Positions 25,717 to 33,253 of a stretch of 64,000 nt of DNA are shown piece by piece (within the stretch, counting starts at the first letter, position 1; each line of letters opens with the position of its first letter). A program made the translations under genes and the position numbers. Under the pieces are notes generated by a model. It saw nothing but the letters and a program-made list of their open reading frames with translations, searched no databases and was not told the DNA's origin. Source of the stretch: an uncultured Mycoplasmatota bacterium (GTDB lineage: Bacteria; Bacillota_I; Bacilli_A; RF39; UBA660); the NCBI GenBank assembly GCA_900551455.1, contig URVV01000001.1, positions 1-64,000 on the forward strand, in the 5' to 3' direction.

Positions 25717-27912
25717 ATGGGAAAACAAATATTTAGAAGAGAATTTAGGGGAAGAGAGATATGTGTTGAATGGGGAGAGGTTGCAAAACAAGCACATGGG
25801 GCGGTATTAGTTAGATATGGTGATACGGTTATTTTGTCAACAGCAGTAGTATCACAGAGTGCTAATTTGCTTTCTGACTTCTTTCCATTGATGGTACTTT
25901 ATAATGAAAAGTTATATTCAGTAGGAAAGATTCCAGGTGGTTTTATTAAGAGAGAGGGAAGACCTACGGAAGCAGCTACTTTGGCGGCAAGAATGATTGA
26001 TAGACCTTTAAGGCCTTTATTTCCTGAAGATTTTAGAAATGAAGTTCAAGTAGTTAATACGGTTTTATCAGTTGATCAAGATAATTCACCAGAACTTACA
26101 GCTTTATTTGGTTCATCTCTTTGTGTATCTATTAGTAAGATTCCTTTTAATGGTCCAGTTGCAGCAGTTAAAGTAGGAAGGGTTAATGGAGAATTTGTAA
26201 TTAATCCGACAGTAGAACAAGCTGAGATATCAGATATAGACTTGACAGTAGCTGGAACTAAAGAGGCTATTAATATGGTTGAAGCTGGGGCTCGTGAAGT
26301 AAATGAAGATGATATGTTAGAGGCTTTAATGTTTGGACACGAGGCTATTAAGGAATTGATTAGTTTTGAAGAGGAGATAATAGGTGCTATTGGTCAGCCT
26401 AAAATGGAGTATGAGAGACTAGAGATATCTGCAGAACTTAGAACAGCGGTAGAAGAATTTTGTCATGAGAGAGTAGATAAAGCTCTTAGAATAATGGATA
26501 AAATTGAAAAGTATGAAGCTATTGATAGGGTAAAGGAAGATTTAGTTGAGAAGTATAGATCTTTATATGAAGATGAGATGAAACCAGATGAGTATAAAGA
26601 ATTGATTACAAAGGTATTAATGGTATTTCACGATGTTGAATATCAGATATTTAGAAATATAACAGTTCTTGAGAAAACAAGAGCAGATGGTAGAGCAATG
26701 GATGAGATTAGACCTTTGTCAACGGATATAGATTTACTTCCAAGGTGTCATGGTAGTGCATTATTTACAAGAGGACAGACACAAAGTTTAGCGACAGTTA
26801 CTTTGGGGGCTCTTGGTGAACATCAGGTGTTAGATGGACTTGGTATTGAAGATGAGAAGAGATTTATGCTACATTATAATTTCCCAGCTTTTTCAGTAGG
26901 AGAAACTGGTAGATATGGATCTCCTGGTAGAAGGGAAATAGGACACGGTGCTTTGGGAGAAAGAGCTTTATCTTATGTTATTCCTTCAGAAGAGGAATTT
27001 CCTTATACGATAAGGGTAGTATCAGAGATACTTGAATCTAATGGTTCATCTAGTCAGGCTACAATATGTGCTGGTTGTATGGCTTTGATGGCAGCAGGAG
27101 TACCAATAAAAACTCCGGTAGCAGGGATTGCTATGGGTCTTATTACTTCAGGGGATGAATATACAGTATTAACGGATATTCAGGGATTGGAAGATCATCT
27201 TGGGGATATGGACTTTAAGGTAGCTGGTTCAAGAGATGGAATTACAGCTTTACAGATGGATATTAAGATTAGTGGAATTAATAAACAAATTTTGAAAGAG
27301 GCTTTGGAACAAGCTAAGAAGGCTAGAATGCAGATTTTAGATGTTATTGAAAAACAAATTGCTAAGCCAAGGGAAGAAGTTAGTAAGTATGCTCCAAAGA
27401 CGGTTACATTTATGATTAATCCTGATAAGATTAAGGAAGTTATTGGACGTGGTGGAGAGACTATTACTAAGATTATTCAGGAGTGTAGTAATGTTATTTC
27501 AGTTAATGATGATAAGGCTGTAAAAGTTGATTTGGAAGATGATGGTAGAGTAACAATATATCATATGGATAAGGATATTATTGATAAAACTAGAGAGAGA
27601 ATTGAGAATATTGCTAGAGAAGTAGAGATTGGAAAGGTATATAACTGTAAGGTAGTAGATATTCAAGATTTTGGGGCTTTTGTTCAATTGTGGCCTGGAT
27701 GTGAAGGATTAATTCATATATCACAATTAGATATTAATAGAGTTAATAAGACTAGTGATGTTGTTAATGTTGGCGATGAAGTGGTGGCAATAGCTACGGG
27801 ATATGATAAGAAGGGTAAACTTAATTTATCTCGAAAAGAGGTTTTACTTAGAAATAGGCCTAAAAAAGATACTACAATGAATGATGAAAAGAAAGTTTTA
27901 GAACAAGAATAG
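25717..27912 (+). CDS. pnp: Polynucleotide phosphorylase
   Basis: 3'-5' phosphorolytic exoribonuclease of RNA decay. Two RNase PH domains, an all-helical linker, a KH domain (I-G-R-G-G-E-T-I near residue 575) and a C-terminal S1 domain (G-A-F-V-Q-L-W-P-G-C-E-G-L-I-H-I-S) are in order. The second PH domain keeps D-I-Q-G-L-E-D and the D-I-K motif. 731 residues. The final codons form part of the terminator. Confidence 0.97.
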   Translation: MGKQIFRREFRGREICVEWGEVAKQAHGAVLVRYGDTVILSTAVVSQSANLLSDFFPLMVLYNEKLYSVGKIPGGFIKREGRPTEAATLAARMIDRPLRPLFPEDFRNEVQVVNTVLSVDQDNSPELTALFGSSLCVSISKIPFNGPVAAVKVGRVNGEFVINPTVEQAEISDIDLTVAGTKEAINMVEAGAREVNEDDMLEALMFGHEAIKELISFEEEIIGAIGQPKMEYERLEISAELRTAVEEFCHERVDKALRIMDKIEKYEAIDRVKEDLVEKYRSLYEDEMKPDEYKELITKVLMVFHDVEYQIFRNITVLEKTRADGRAMDEIRPLSTDIDLLPRCHGSALFTRGQTQSLATVTLGALGEHQVLDGLGIEDEKRFMLHYNFPAFSVGETGRYGSPGRREIGHGALGERALSYVIPSEEEFPYTIRVVSEILESNGSSSQATICAGCMALMAAGVPIKTPVAGIAMGLITSGDEYTVLTDIQGLEDHLGDMDFKVAGSRDGITALQMDIKISGINKQILKEALEQAKKARMQILDVIEKQIAKPREEVSKYAPKTVTFMINPDKIKEVIGRGGETITKIIQECSNVISVNDDKAVKVDLEDDGRVTIYHMDKDIIDKTRERIENIAREVEIGKVYNCKVVDIQDFGAFVQLWPGCEGLIHISQLDINRVNKTSDVVNVGDEVVAIATGYDKKGKLNLSRKEVLLRNRPKKDTTMNDEKKVLEQE

Positions 27913-27935
27913 TTCTAGACAACTTTCTTTTTTTA
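27887..27935 (+). terminator. Terminator of pnp
   Basis: AAAGAAAGTT and AACTTTCTTT form the outer stem, TAGAAC and GTTCTA the inner one, followed by TTTTT. The left arm lies in the last codons of pnp. Confidence 0.8.
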
Positions 27936-27969
27936 TGGTATTATTGTTTTATGATATAGGGTGATTGTG

Positions 27970-28212
27970 ATGGAAGAGAGAAATGTTACTGAAAAAGTAG
28001 TTCAGATAGATGAAAAGATGTCATTAAGAGAGAAGAAGATAGCAGAGTTAAAACAGATGAGGGAACAGTTAATAAAAATGGAGGAGCTTAGTGATAGGAG
28101 ACAGGAAGAAGGTAATTTGAAAAGACAAGGTAGTGTTTACTTTAAGACTTTAATTACAGTGCTTTTAGTAATAGTTTTGGGAATAGTGATAGCAAATTTG
28201 TTAGTTAGATAA
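27970..28212 (+). CDS. Small tail-anchored membrane protein
   Basis: 80 residues: a charged helix (about residues 15-45) and a C-terminal hydrophobic helix (58-78) ending in V-R. AGGGTGAT precedes ATG 27970; a GTG nine bases earlier is less likely. Function unknown. It is the last complete host gene before the prophage junction on this strand. Confidence 0.55.
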   Translation: MEERNVTEKVVQIDEKMSLREKKIAELKQMREQLIKMEELSDRRQEEGNLKRQGSVYFKTLITVLLVIVLGIVIANLLVR

Positions 28213-28213
28213 T

Positions 28214-28277
28214 AAAAGGTTATAATTAAAAAGAGATTGATAAATCAATCTCAGAAATTTTAATTATAACCTTTTTT
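28214..28277. terminator. Large bidirectional terminator
   Basis: AAAAGGTTATAATTAAAA on the left and its near-perfect complement on the right enclose an inner GAGATTGA/TCAATCTC hairpin. Both ends have A/T tracts. It ends the small membrane gene on the plus strand and cotJC on the minus strand. Confidence 0.8.
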
Positions 28278-28736
28278 CTTATATTCATCATATAATTCTT
28301 TGAATCTTTCAAAGTGAATAATTTCTCTTTGTCTTAGGAATAGTAAGATGTCAATAACATCTTGATCGTTAGTTAGGTTTATTAGATTTTCGTAAGTGGC
28401 TCTGGCTTTTTGTTCAGCAGCCATATCTTCGGATAAGTCTGCTAAAGGATCACCGGTAGCAGCAAAGTATGCGACAGTAAATGGAACTCCTGAAACATCA
28501 GTTGGGTAAAGTGCCATACCGTGTTCAGCATAATGGGTGTCTAAGCCGGCTTTTTTTAATTCTTCAAGGGTTGCGCCTTTTGTAAGTTGGTAGATCATAG
28601 TTGAGATCATTTCAACATGAGCTAATTCTTCGGTACCAATGTCTGTTAAAAGGGCTTTCCCTTTGTCATCTGGCATGGTATATCTTTGATTTAGGTAACG
28701 CCAAGCGGCTGCTAATTCGCCGTTTGCACCGCCTTT
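28260..28736 (-). pseudogene. cotJC: cotJC, 3' part, split by prophage insertion
   Basis: Spore-coat CotJC and its manganese-catalase-like relatives are about 190 residues; here only the last 158 codons remain. The frame starts with G-G-A-N-G-E-L-A-A-A-W-R-Y-L at 28733 and a TAA lies two codons further upstream, in prophage DNA. Four metal-ligand regions remain: the Glu of G-E-L, E-x2-H in G-T-E-E-L-A-H-V-E, A-E-Q-K-A-R, and R-E-I-I-H-F-E-R. The first 40 or so residues are missing. An internal ATG at 28673 could start a 138-residue product. The 5' part, normally preceded by cotJA and cotJB, should lie to the right of the prophage. CotJC relatives also occur in non-sporulating bacteria, so the role here is not proven. 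Confidence 0.85.
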
Positions 28737-28748
28737 TTACAAAAGGGA
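28725..28748. other. Left prophage attachment site (attL)
   Basis: cotJC coding sequence is recognisable up to GGCGGT (minus strand, 28733-28728) and then stops; 12-15 bases further on is the stop codon of the serine integrase. The crossover therefore lies within or next to GGCGGT. Exact dinucleotide cannot be set without attR or an empty site. Confidence 0.75.
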
Positions 28749-30197
28749 CTAATTATAATATATTTCTAAGCAATCGCTTATTTTATCGTATTCTATGTGG
28801 TTTATCAACTTGTTTATAGCCGCATATTTTTTGTGAATTTCAATATTTTTATCTTCAAGTATTTCATAAACTTTTTTACCATTTTCTATTATTTCTTTTT
28901 TTCTACTATTATTGTTTTTAGAATTTTCAATTAAATTTAATTGTTCTTCTAGTCGCTTTTTTTCTTTAATTAACAATTCTTTGTTAGCTTTGTATTCTTC
29001 TAATGTATCAATTCCATCTATATATGATTCTTTTATTCTTTTTTCTTTATCAGATAAATCTTTAATTTTCCCTGTTATTATTTCATATTCGTTTGTTGTT
29101 TTTTCTTTTTTAGTATTATCAACAATGTTTTTGATTATTTGTGTTGAAAAATCTTTTTTTATTTGATTAATGATTATATTTTCAGCTTCCTTTATTAAAA
29201 TTGTGTTGTGATTGGTACATTTACCCTTGTTGTAGCCATTACACCTTAATTTTGAACGATTACAGGTTACCATAGTACAATTACACTCTTTGCACCTAAT
29301 GAGTCCCTTAAGCCAAAATTTTAGTGAATAATCGACTCTTTGTCTTGGCTTTTTAAAAACATTATTTTTTGATAATTTAGTTTGTGTTGCATTCCAAGTA
29401 TCCATATCAATTATTGGTTCGTGACTTCCATTCGTTAAAATAGTGTTTGGATCATCAAAATCGTATGTGTTTCTTCTGCCTGGTGTATATCTTAATTTAC
29501 CTATATAAGTTGGATTATTCAAAATATAACACAACGATCTGTTTTCAAAAAAATTTCCGTTTTTGTTTCGAATTCCTAATTCGTGTAATTTTCTTGCAAT
29601 TATTAACATAGGTATATTATTAATTGTATAACTTTCAAAAATAAATTTTACAATTTCAGCTTCTTTTTCATTGATGACTAATTTATTATTTGAAACATCA
29701 TATCCAAAACTAGGCCTTGTTTGCAATCCACCTTGGGAATGCTTTTCTAGTTGTCCTTTTTTTACTTCTTCTGATAAGTTTAGTGAATAATATTCTGCCA
29801 TTGCTTCTAGAAAGGCTTCTAGGATTACACTCATTTTATCATCAGGATCTAGAGGTTCTGATATAGAGATAACGTTTATATTGTATTCTTTTCTTAATAA
29901 TGATTTGTATACAATGCTATCTTCACGGTTTCTTGAAAATCTATCAAATTTATGTACTAAAATTACATCAAATTTCTTTGGCTTTGTTTTTGCAATTTTA
30001 ATCATTTCCATAAATGCCGGCCTTTTTTCTGCTTTTCTACCAGATATACCCTCATCTTTAAATATATAGGTTTCATCTGTATAAATATTGTTTTTTCTTG
30101 CATATTCTTTAATTGCTTTAATTTGCGCTTCAATTGAGTATCCTTCTTTTGCTTGTTCATCAGTTGATACTCTTACATATATTGCACCATATTTCAT
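28749..30197 (-). CDS. int: Large serine recombinase (phage integrase)
   Basis: Catalyses site-specific integration and, with a directionality factor, excision. The N-terminal resolvase domain has the nucleophile S11 in Y-V-R-V-S-T-D-E-Q and the R-x2-R-F-S-R-N segment. The recombinase domain follows (about 160-270), then a zinc ribbon with C-x2-C in C-K-E-C near residue 300 and further Cys, and a coiled-coil at about 375-455. 482 residues is normal. It is transcribed toward cotJC and ends at the junction. No directionality factor was recognised. Confidence 0.93.
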   Translation of the reverse strand: MKYGAIYVRVSTDEQAKEGYSIEAQIKAIKEYARKNNIYTDETYIFKDEGISGRKAEKRPAFMEMIKIAKTKPKKFDVILVHKFDRFSRNREDSIVYKSLLRKEYNINVISISEPLDPDDKMSVILEAFLEAMAEYYSLNLSEEVKKGQLEKHSQGGLQTRPSFGYDVSNNKLVINEKEAEIVKFIFESYTINNIPMLIIARKLHELGIRNKNGNFFENRSLCYILNNPTYIGKLRYTPGRRNTYDFDDPNTILTNGSHEPIIDMDTWNATQTKLSKNNVFKKPRQRVDYSLKFWLKGLIRCKECNCTMVTCNRSKLRCNGYNKGKCTNHNTILIKEAENIIINQIKKDFSTQIIKNIVDNTKKEKTTNEYEIITGKIKDLSDKEKRIKESYIDGIDTLEEYKANKELLIKEKKRLEEQLNLIENSKNNNSRKKEIIENGKKVYEILEDKNIEIHKKYAAINKLINHIEYDKISDCLEIYYN

Positions 30198-30260
30198 AAG
30201 TTCATCACTTTCTTTCTTTAAATTTTATTAAATTAATTGAAATTTAAGAATAAATATGGT

Positions 30261-30290
30261 AAACTTATATAGAAAAACCTATATAAGTTT
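30261..30290. repeat. Perfect 12-base inverted repeat upstream of the integrase
   Basis: AAACTTATATAG and CTATATAAGTTT around AAAAAC, in the integrase leader. It could be a terminator without a good T tract, a protein-binding site for the integrase or its regulator, or a leader hairpin. Confidence 0.6.
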
Positions 30291-30337
30291 ATTTCGATAT
30301 TCTTATATTTTAGTTTGTTGGCTAAGTGTTTTTCATT

Positions 30338-30372
30338 TGACTAGACTGTTCCAGCAGTTCTAGTCTTTTTTA
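30338..30372 (+). terminator. Terminator-like hairpin, plus strand
   Basis: GACTAGACTG and CAGTTCTAGTC around TTCCAG followed by TTTTTTAT. It faces transcription on the plus strand, though both neighbours are on the minus strand, so it may stop antisense transcription into the lysogeny genes. Confidence 0.55.
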
Positions 30373-30392
30373 TATTTTGTCTTTTTTCTTTT

Positions 30393-30677
30393 TCATTTTT
30401 TTCCTTTTTTTATTCTTTTTTTAAACCAAATTGTTTTATTAATATAATAATAAAACAATGCTGGTGCAAAACTTCTTACTGGATCTTTAATACTTAAACT
30501 TGCTCTTAATATTATAAAAAATAATGCAATAATAATAGAATTATAAATTAATATTTTTTTAAATTCTTTTTCTTCATATTTCTTTTTGCTTCTATAAAAA
30601 ATAATAAATGGTACTAATAAATATAAAAAGGCAGTAAAAATCAAATCAAGAAATAAGCCTCCAAAATTATAATCCAT
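30393..30677 (-). CDS. Small prophage membrane protein
   Basis: Not recognised. 94 residues with two or three hydrophobic helices (8-28, 43-60, and a weaker one near 68-82) and a very basic C terminus. It follows the repressor gene by ten bases on the same strand, so it is expressed in the lysogen. Position and topology would suit a superinfection-exclusion protein, which is only a guess. Confidence 0.55.
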   Translation of the reverse strand: MDYNFGGLFLDLIFTAFLYLLVPFIIFYRSKKKYEEKEFKKILIYNSIIIALFFIILRASLSIKDPVRSFAPALFYYYINKTIWFKKRIKKGKK

Positions 30678-30687
30678 ATAGTATTCC

Positions 30688-30912
30688 TCACTTTCTCAAA
30701 TCTTTTAACATTAAATCATCGATGGAGACATTGAAAAAATTAGATATAATTGCTAAATCAATTGCGTCTGGCTGTCTAATACCTTTTTCCCAGTTGCTGA
30801 CTGCAGTATTTTTTTTTCCACATGCATTTGCTAATTCTTCTTGAGTTTTTTTATTTATCACCCTTAAATATTTAATATTCGTGGCTAAATATAATTTGTT
30901 ATCTTCTTTCAT
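30688..30912 (-). CDS. XRE-family repressor of the lysogeny switch
   Basis: 74-residue Cro/CI-type helix-turn-helix: N-I-K-Y-L-R...K-K-T-Q-E-E-L-A-N-A-C-G, recognition helix K-N-T-A-V-S-N-W-E-K-G, then the usual P-D-A-I-D-L-A-I-I-S-N-F-F-N-V-S. No C-terminal protease or dimer domain, so not a LexA-type repressor. Divergent from the next gene across a 130-base operator region. Confidence 0.85.
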   Translation of the reverse strand: MKEDNKLYLATNIKYLRVINKKTQEELANACGKKNTAVSNWEKGIRQPDAIDLAIISNFFNVSIDDLMLKDLRK

Positions 30913-30930
30913 ATCTCACACCTCATAATA

Positions 30931-30959
30931 ATTATATCATTTAATAAAAAAAAAGACAA
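30931..30959 (-). promoter_or_regulatory. Leftward repressor promoter
   Basis: On the minus strand TTGTCT (30959-30954), 17 bases, TATAAT (30936-30931) with an extended TGA. Confidence 0.65.
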
Positions 30960-30969
30960 GAAAAAATAT

Positions 30970-31009
30970 TCACAAAATGTGAAAAAAACATTGACATTCA
31001 CAAAATGTG
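30970..31009. promoter_or_regulatory. Paired operators CACAAAATGTG
   Basis: Two identical 11-base palindromic copies at 30971-30981 and 30999-31009, 28 bases apart centre to centre (close to three helical turns). The second lies in the spacer of the rightward promoter, the first between the two divergent promoters. A third copy is at 31269. Confidence 0.75.
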
Positions 31010-31019
31010 GAGTTATAAT
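30991..31019 (+). promoter_or_regulatory. Rightward early promoter
   Basis: TTGACA (30991-30996), 17 bases, TATAAT (31014-31019). The operator fills most of the spacer, so repressor binding would block polymerase. Confidence 0.75.
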
Positions 31020-31042
31020 GATGTTAGTTAGGAGGTAGAATG

Positions 31043-31300
31043 ATGAATTACGATAATATAATTAATGGGAAAGAAATTGCTAATAATCTTAGAGCAGAAA
31101 GAAACAGAAAAAAAATGACACAAGAAGAAGTTGCTAGAAGACTAGATATAACATTAAGGACTTATGTTTCGTATGAAGAGGATGCAAGTACAGTAAAAGC
31201 ACCTACTTTATATTTATTGTCAAAAATATTAAATTGTAACATTAGTAATTTTTTTTACAAGCCAACTTCACAAAACGTGAATATAGTAAAAGAAAAATAG
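31043..31300 (+). CDS. XRE-family regulator (Cro-like)
   Basis: 85 residues with a helix-turn-helix: L-R-A-E-R-N-R-K-K-M-T-Q-E-E-V-A-R-R-L, then T-L-R-T-Y-V-S-Y-E-E. GGAGG lies seven bases before ATG 31043 (another ATG precedes by three bases). First gene under the rightward promoter, the place of Cro. The last codons contain the third operator copy. Confidence 0.8.
   Translation: MNYDNIINGKEIANNLRAERNRKKMTQEEVARRLDITLRTYVSYEEDASTVKAPTLYLLSKILNCNISNFFYKPTSQNVNIVKEK
31268..31282. promoter_or_regulatory. Third operator copy inside the cro-like gene
   Basis: TTCACAAAACGTGAA, differing by one base from the two upstream operators and equally symmetric in its flanks. Confidence 0.55.
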
Positions 31301-31309
31301 AGGCATAAT

Positions 31310-31453
31310 ATGAAGGATAATTTTAGTGAGAGGTTATTATATGTTATGAAGTTAAAAAATATACAACAAAGAGATATTGTAAATGTGGCAAATGTTAGTC
31401 CAATGTGGTTGGCGGGATATGATGTGCCAATGCCAGAAGAAAAAGAAGAATAG
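31310..31453 (+). CDS. Micro-protein resembling a repressor with its DNA-binding core deleted
   Basis: 47 residues. The first part (F-S-E-R-L-L-Y-V-M-K-L-K-N-I-Q-Q-R-D-I-V) is the opening helix pair of phage XRE repressors; it then jumps to V-S-P-M-W-L-A-G-Y-D-V-P-M, the end of the same domain in those proteins. The helix-turn-helix middle of about 25-30 residues is missing. The frame is intact and co-transcribed with the cro-like gene. It may be a relic or a dimer-poisoning peptide. Confidence 0.55.
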   Translation: MKDNFSERLLYVMKLKNIQQRDIVNVANVSPMWLAGYDVPMPEEKEE

Positions 31454-31462
31454 GAGTAGATA

Positions 31463-31660
31463 ATGAATAATATTAAAACTTTTACAATGATATCTGCGTT
31501 GGTTATAACATTATCACCAATATTAATACTTTGGTATTTTACAATTGTAGGATTAAAAGAAATGCCTTTTTGGATTTCTAAAGACATTCTTATTGTAAGT
31601 ATATTTCTTACGATTATGGTTATTGGTTTTAATTTATTACTTCTTCTTTATCTCTTTTGA
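31463..31660 (+). CDS. Small two-helix membrane protein
   Basis: 65 residues with hydrophobic segments at 8-29 and 40-64 and GGAGT seven bases before the ATG. Its 3' end overlaps the convergent gene by 24 bases. Function unknown; early prophage region. Confidence 0.5.
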   Translation: MNNIKTFTMISALVITLSPILILWYFTIVGLKEMPFWISKDILIVSIFLTIMVIGFNLLLLLYLF

Positions 31661-32026
31661 CAATCTTGATATTACTATTACAAAAGAGGTTTGAAACTTA
31701 TTTTTATCACTATGATTTTCCATTGCTTGATTTATTTCTTCAATTAACTTATCATCAGCAGATTTGAAATAAAGTTGTAAAGAATATAGTGATTTAACAA
31801 ATTCTTTATTTTGTCTCCAATCATTGTCATATTTAAAACATTCAATAGCAACATTAATAAAATTTTGTAATATTTCTCGTTTTTGAAGTTCATACATATC
31901 TAATTTTTTAACATTGTAGTTATATATGTTATTGATAATAGAAACAATAATCGGAGATAATATGCTAATTATAGCAATAATTAAAAGACCAATTTGAATA
32001 TAATCATTTAATGAAATATCTGTCAT
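31637..32026 (-). CDS. Prophage protein with N-terminal membrane helix
   Basis: Not recognised. 129 residues: a hydrophobic helix at 9-32 and a cytoplasmic helical domain. It has a GAGGTG site and runs against the surrounding early genes, as lysogenic conversion genes often do. Confidence 0.5.
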   Translation of the reverse strand: MTDISLNDYIQIGLLIIAIISILSPIIVSIINNIYNYNVKKLDMYELQKREILQNFINVAIECFKYDNDWRQNKEFVKSLYSLQLYFKSADDKLIEEINQAMENHSDKNKFQTSFVIVISRLSKEIKKK

Positions 32027-32087
32027 ATTTATTCACCTCGCTTTCTGGTTATTTATTATAAGTGAGGTAAAAACAAAAGTAAATAAA

Positions 32088-32105
32088 AAGATGCTGGAAC
32101 ATCTT
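32088..32105 (-). terminator. Terminator-like hairpin, minus strand
   Basis: On the minus strand AAGATG, TTCCAG loop, CATCTT then TTTATTT. The loop is the same as in the hairpin at 30338. Confidence 0.4.
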
Positions 32106-32161
32106 AGTTAAAAGTCAGCAAACTAAAAATGTCGAATATAAATAGTATAGGAGATGATAAC

Positions 32162-32269
32162 TTGAAAAAAAGTTTAAAAGTTATAGTAAAAACTATATTA
32201 ACGAAAGAAGAAAAGGATAAAAAGATAGAAGAACTATCTAAATATCTACAAGAGTGTTTTTACTCTTAG
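32162..32269 (+). CDS. Small basic protein, 35 residues
   Basis: TTG start nine bases after GGAGA. Sequence is Lys-rich and helical, ending in C-F-Y-S. Too short for a family assignment; supported only by its ribosome site and lack of other coding here. Confidence 0.35.
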   Translation: MKKSLKVIVKTILTKEEKDKKIEELSKYLQECFYS

Positions 32270-32288
32270 TAGTGAAAGGGGACAAGCT

Positions 32289-32429
32289 ATGAAATTTATT
32301 AAAAAAAATAAAGCGGTTTTATTACTTTATTTAATGATTGTAGTAGGAACATTAATGATAAGCTATAACAACAAGCAGTATGAAAAAAGTATATCTGCTG
32401 GTATTGAGATCACAGATATACAAAAATAA
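32289..32429 (+). CDS. Small single-pass membrane protein, 46 residues
   Basis: AAGGGG site nine bases before ATG 32289. Basic N terminus, one helix at residues 9-25, then a short outside tail. Function unknown. A terminator begins at its stop codon. Confidence 0.45.
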   Translation: MKFIKKNKAVLLLYLMIVVGTLMISYNNKQYEKSISAGIEITDIQK

Positions 32430-32450
32430 AAAGTACACCAATACTTTTTA
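32428..32450 (+). terminator. Early-region terminator
   Basis: AAAAAGTA and TACTTTTT around CACCAA, the T tract being part of the right arm. Confidence 0.5.
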
Positions 32451-32524
32451 CATACTTAATTTTAACAAAATAGTATGTTTTTGTCAAGGGTTTAGTTGAG
32501 AGGTTGAATCGAACGGAGGTAACA

Positions 32525-33253
32525 ATGAAGGACAGCATTATATTTTATTTATCACATTATGAAGTAGTGCAAGAATTAACTAATGAACAATTTGGCAGGT
32601 TATACAGAGCATTATTTGAAACAGCAAAGGGAAATGACCCCAAAATAGATGATGATATTAAAATACCGTTCGGTTTTATAAAAAATCAAATGGTTTTAGA
32701 TATGGATAAATTTAATAATAAATGCTTGAAAAATAAGGAAAATGGCAAGTTGGGTGGTAGGCCAAAACAAAATGCTACCGAAGAAAATGAAAAACCCAAA
32801 AAACCGAATGGTTTTTCAGAAAAACCGAAAAAAGCGAATGGTTTTTTTGAAAACCCTAATGATAATGATAATGATAATGATAATGATAATGATAATGATA
32901 ATGATAATGATGTTAGTGTATATAGCATCATCGAAAAAAATTTTGGAAGGACACTGAATTCTATTGAATATCAGGAAATATCATTATGGCCAGATAATGA
33001 ATTGACACGATATGCTATTAAACAAGCTGTTTTAAATGGAAAGTATACTATCAAGTATATTTCTAGAATAATCGATGCTTACAAAAGAGAGAACATACGG
33101 ACTGTTCAACAAGCCCAAGAACGGGAAAGAGAGTATAACGAAGCAAAGAAAAAAAGAAATAAACCTGAGAGTCAAATGGATAAACTGGAACGTGAAATTC
33201 AAGAACTGGATGAACTTGAAAGGAAAGAAAATGAAAAGGCAAGAGGTACTTAA
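32525..33253 (+). CDS. Phage replisome organiser-like protein with DnaD-type C-terminal domain
   Basis: The N-terminal 80 residues (Y-L-S-H-Y-E-V-V-Q-E-L-T-N-E-Q-F-G-R-L-Y-R-A-L-F, then K-L-G-G-R-P) are of the DUF6291 type found in phage replication proteins. A low-complexity linker with nine N-D pairs follows, then a DnaD/DnaB2-like region near residues 135-185. CGGAGG lies six bases before ATG 32525; a TTG at 32504 lacks a site. It overlaps the helicase-loader-like gene by 23 bases. Together they probably start phage DNA replication. Confidence 0.7.
   Translation: MKDSIIFYLSHYEVVQELTNEQFGRLYRALFETAKGNDPKIDDDIKIPFGFIKNQMVLDMDKFNNKCLKNKENGKLGGRPKQNATEENEKPKKPNGFSEKPKKANGFFENPNDNDNDNDNDNDNDNDNDVSVYSIIEKNFGRTLNSIEYQEISLWPDNELTRYAIKQAVLNGKYTIKYISRIIDAYKRENIRTVQQAQEREREYNEAKKKRNKPESQMDKLEREIQELDELERKENEKARGT
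32858..32911 (+). repeat. Nine tandem AATGAT hexamers inside a gene
   Basis: 54 bases of perfect repeat encode an Asn-Asp linker. Each gain or loss of a unit keeps the reading frame, so the linker can vary in length by slippage. Confidence 0.9.

Noticed and set aside
28601..28819. Plus-strand open frame across the cotJC/prophage junction
   Set aside because: Shadow of cotJC and the integrase end; no ribosome site.
31255..31587. Minus-strand open frame opposite the cro-like and membrane genes
   Set aside because: Overlaps three better supported plus-strand genes and lacks a ribosome site.
32858..32911. CRISPR-like array
   Set aside because: Hexamer tandem repeat without spacers, inside a coding frame.
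32686..32931. Minus-strand open frame over the AATGAT repeat
   Set aside because: Its Ser-Leu repeat is only the reverse reading of the Asn-Asp repeat.
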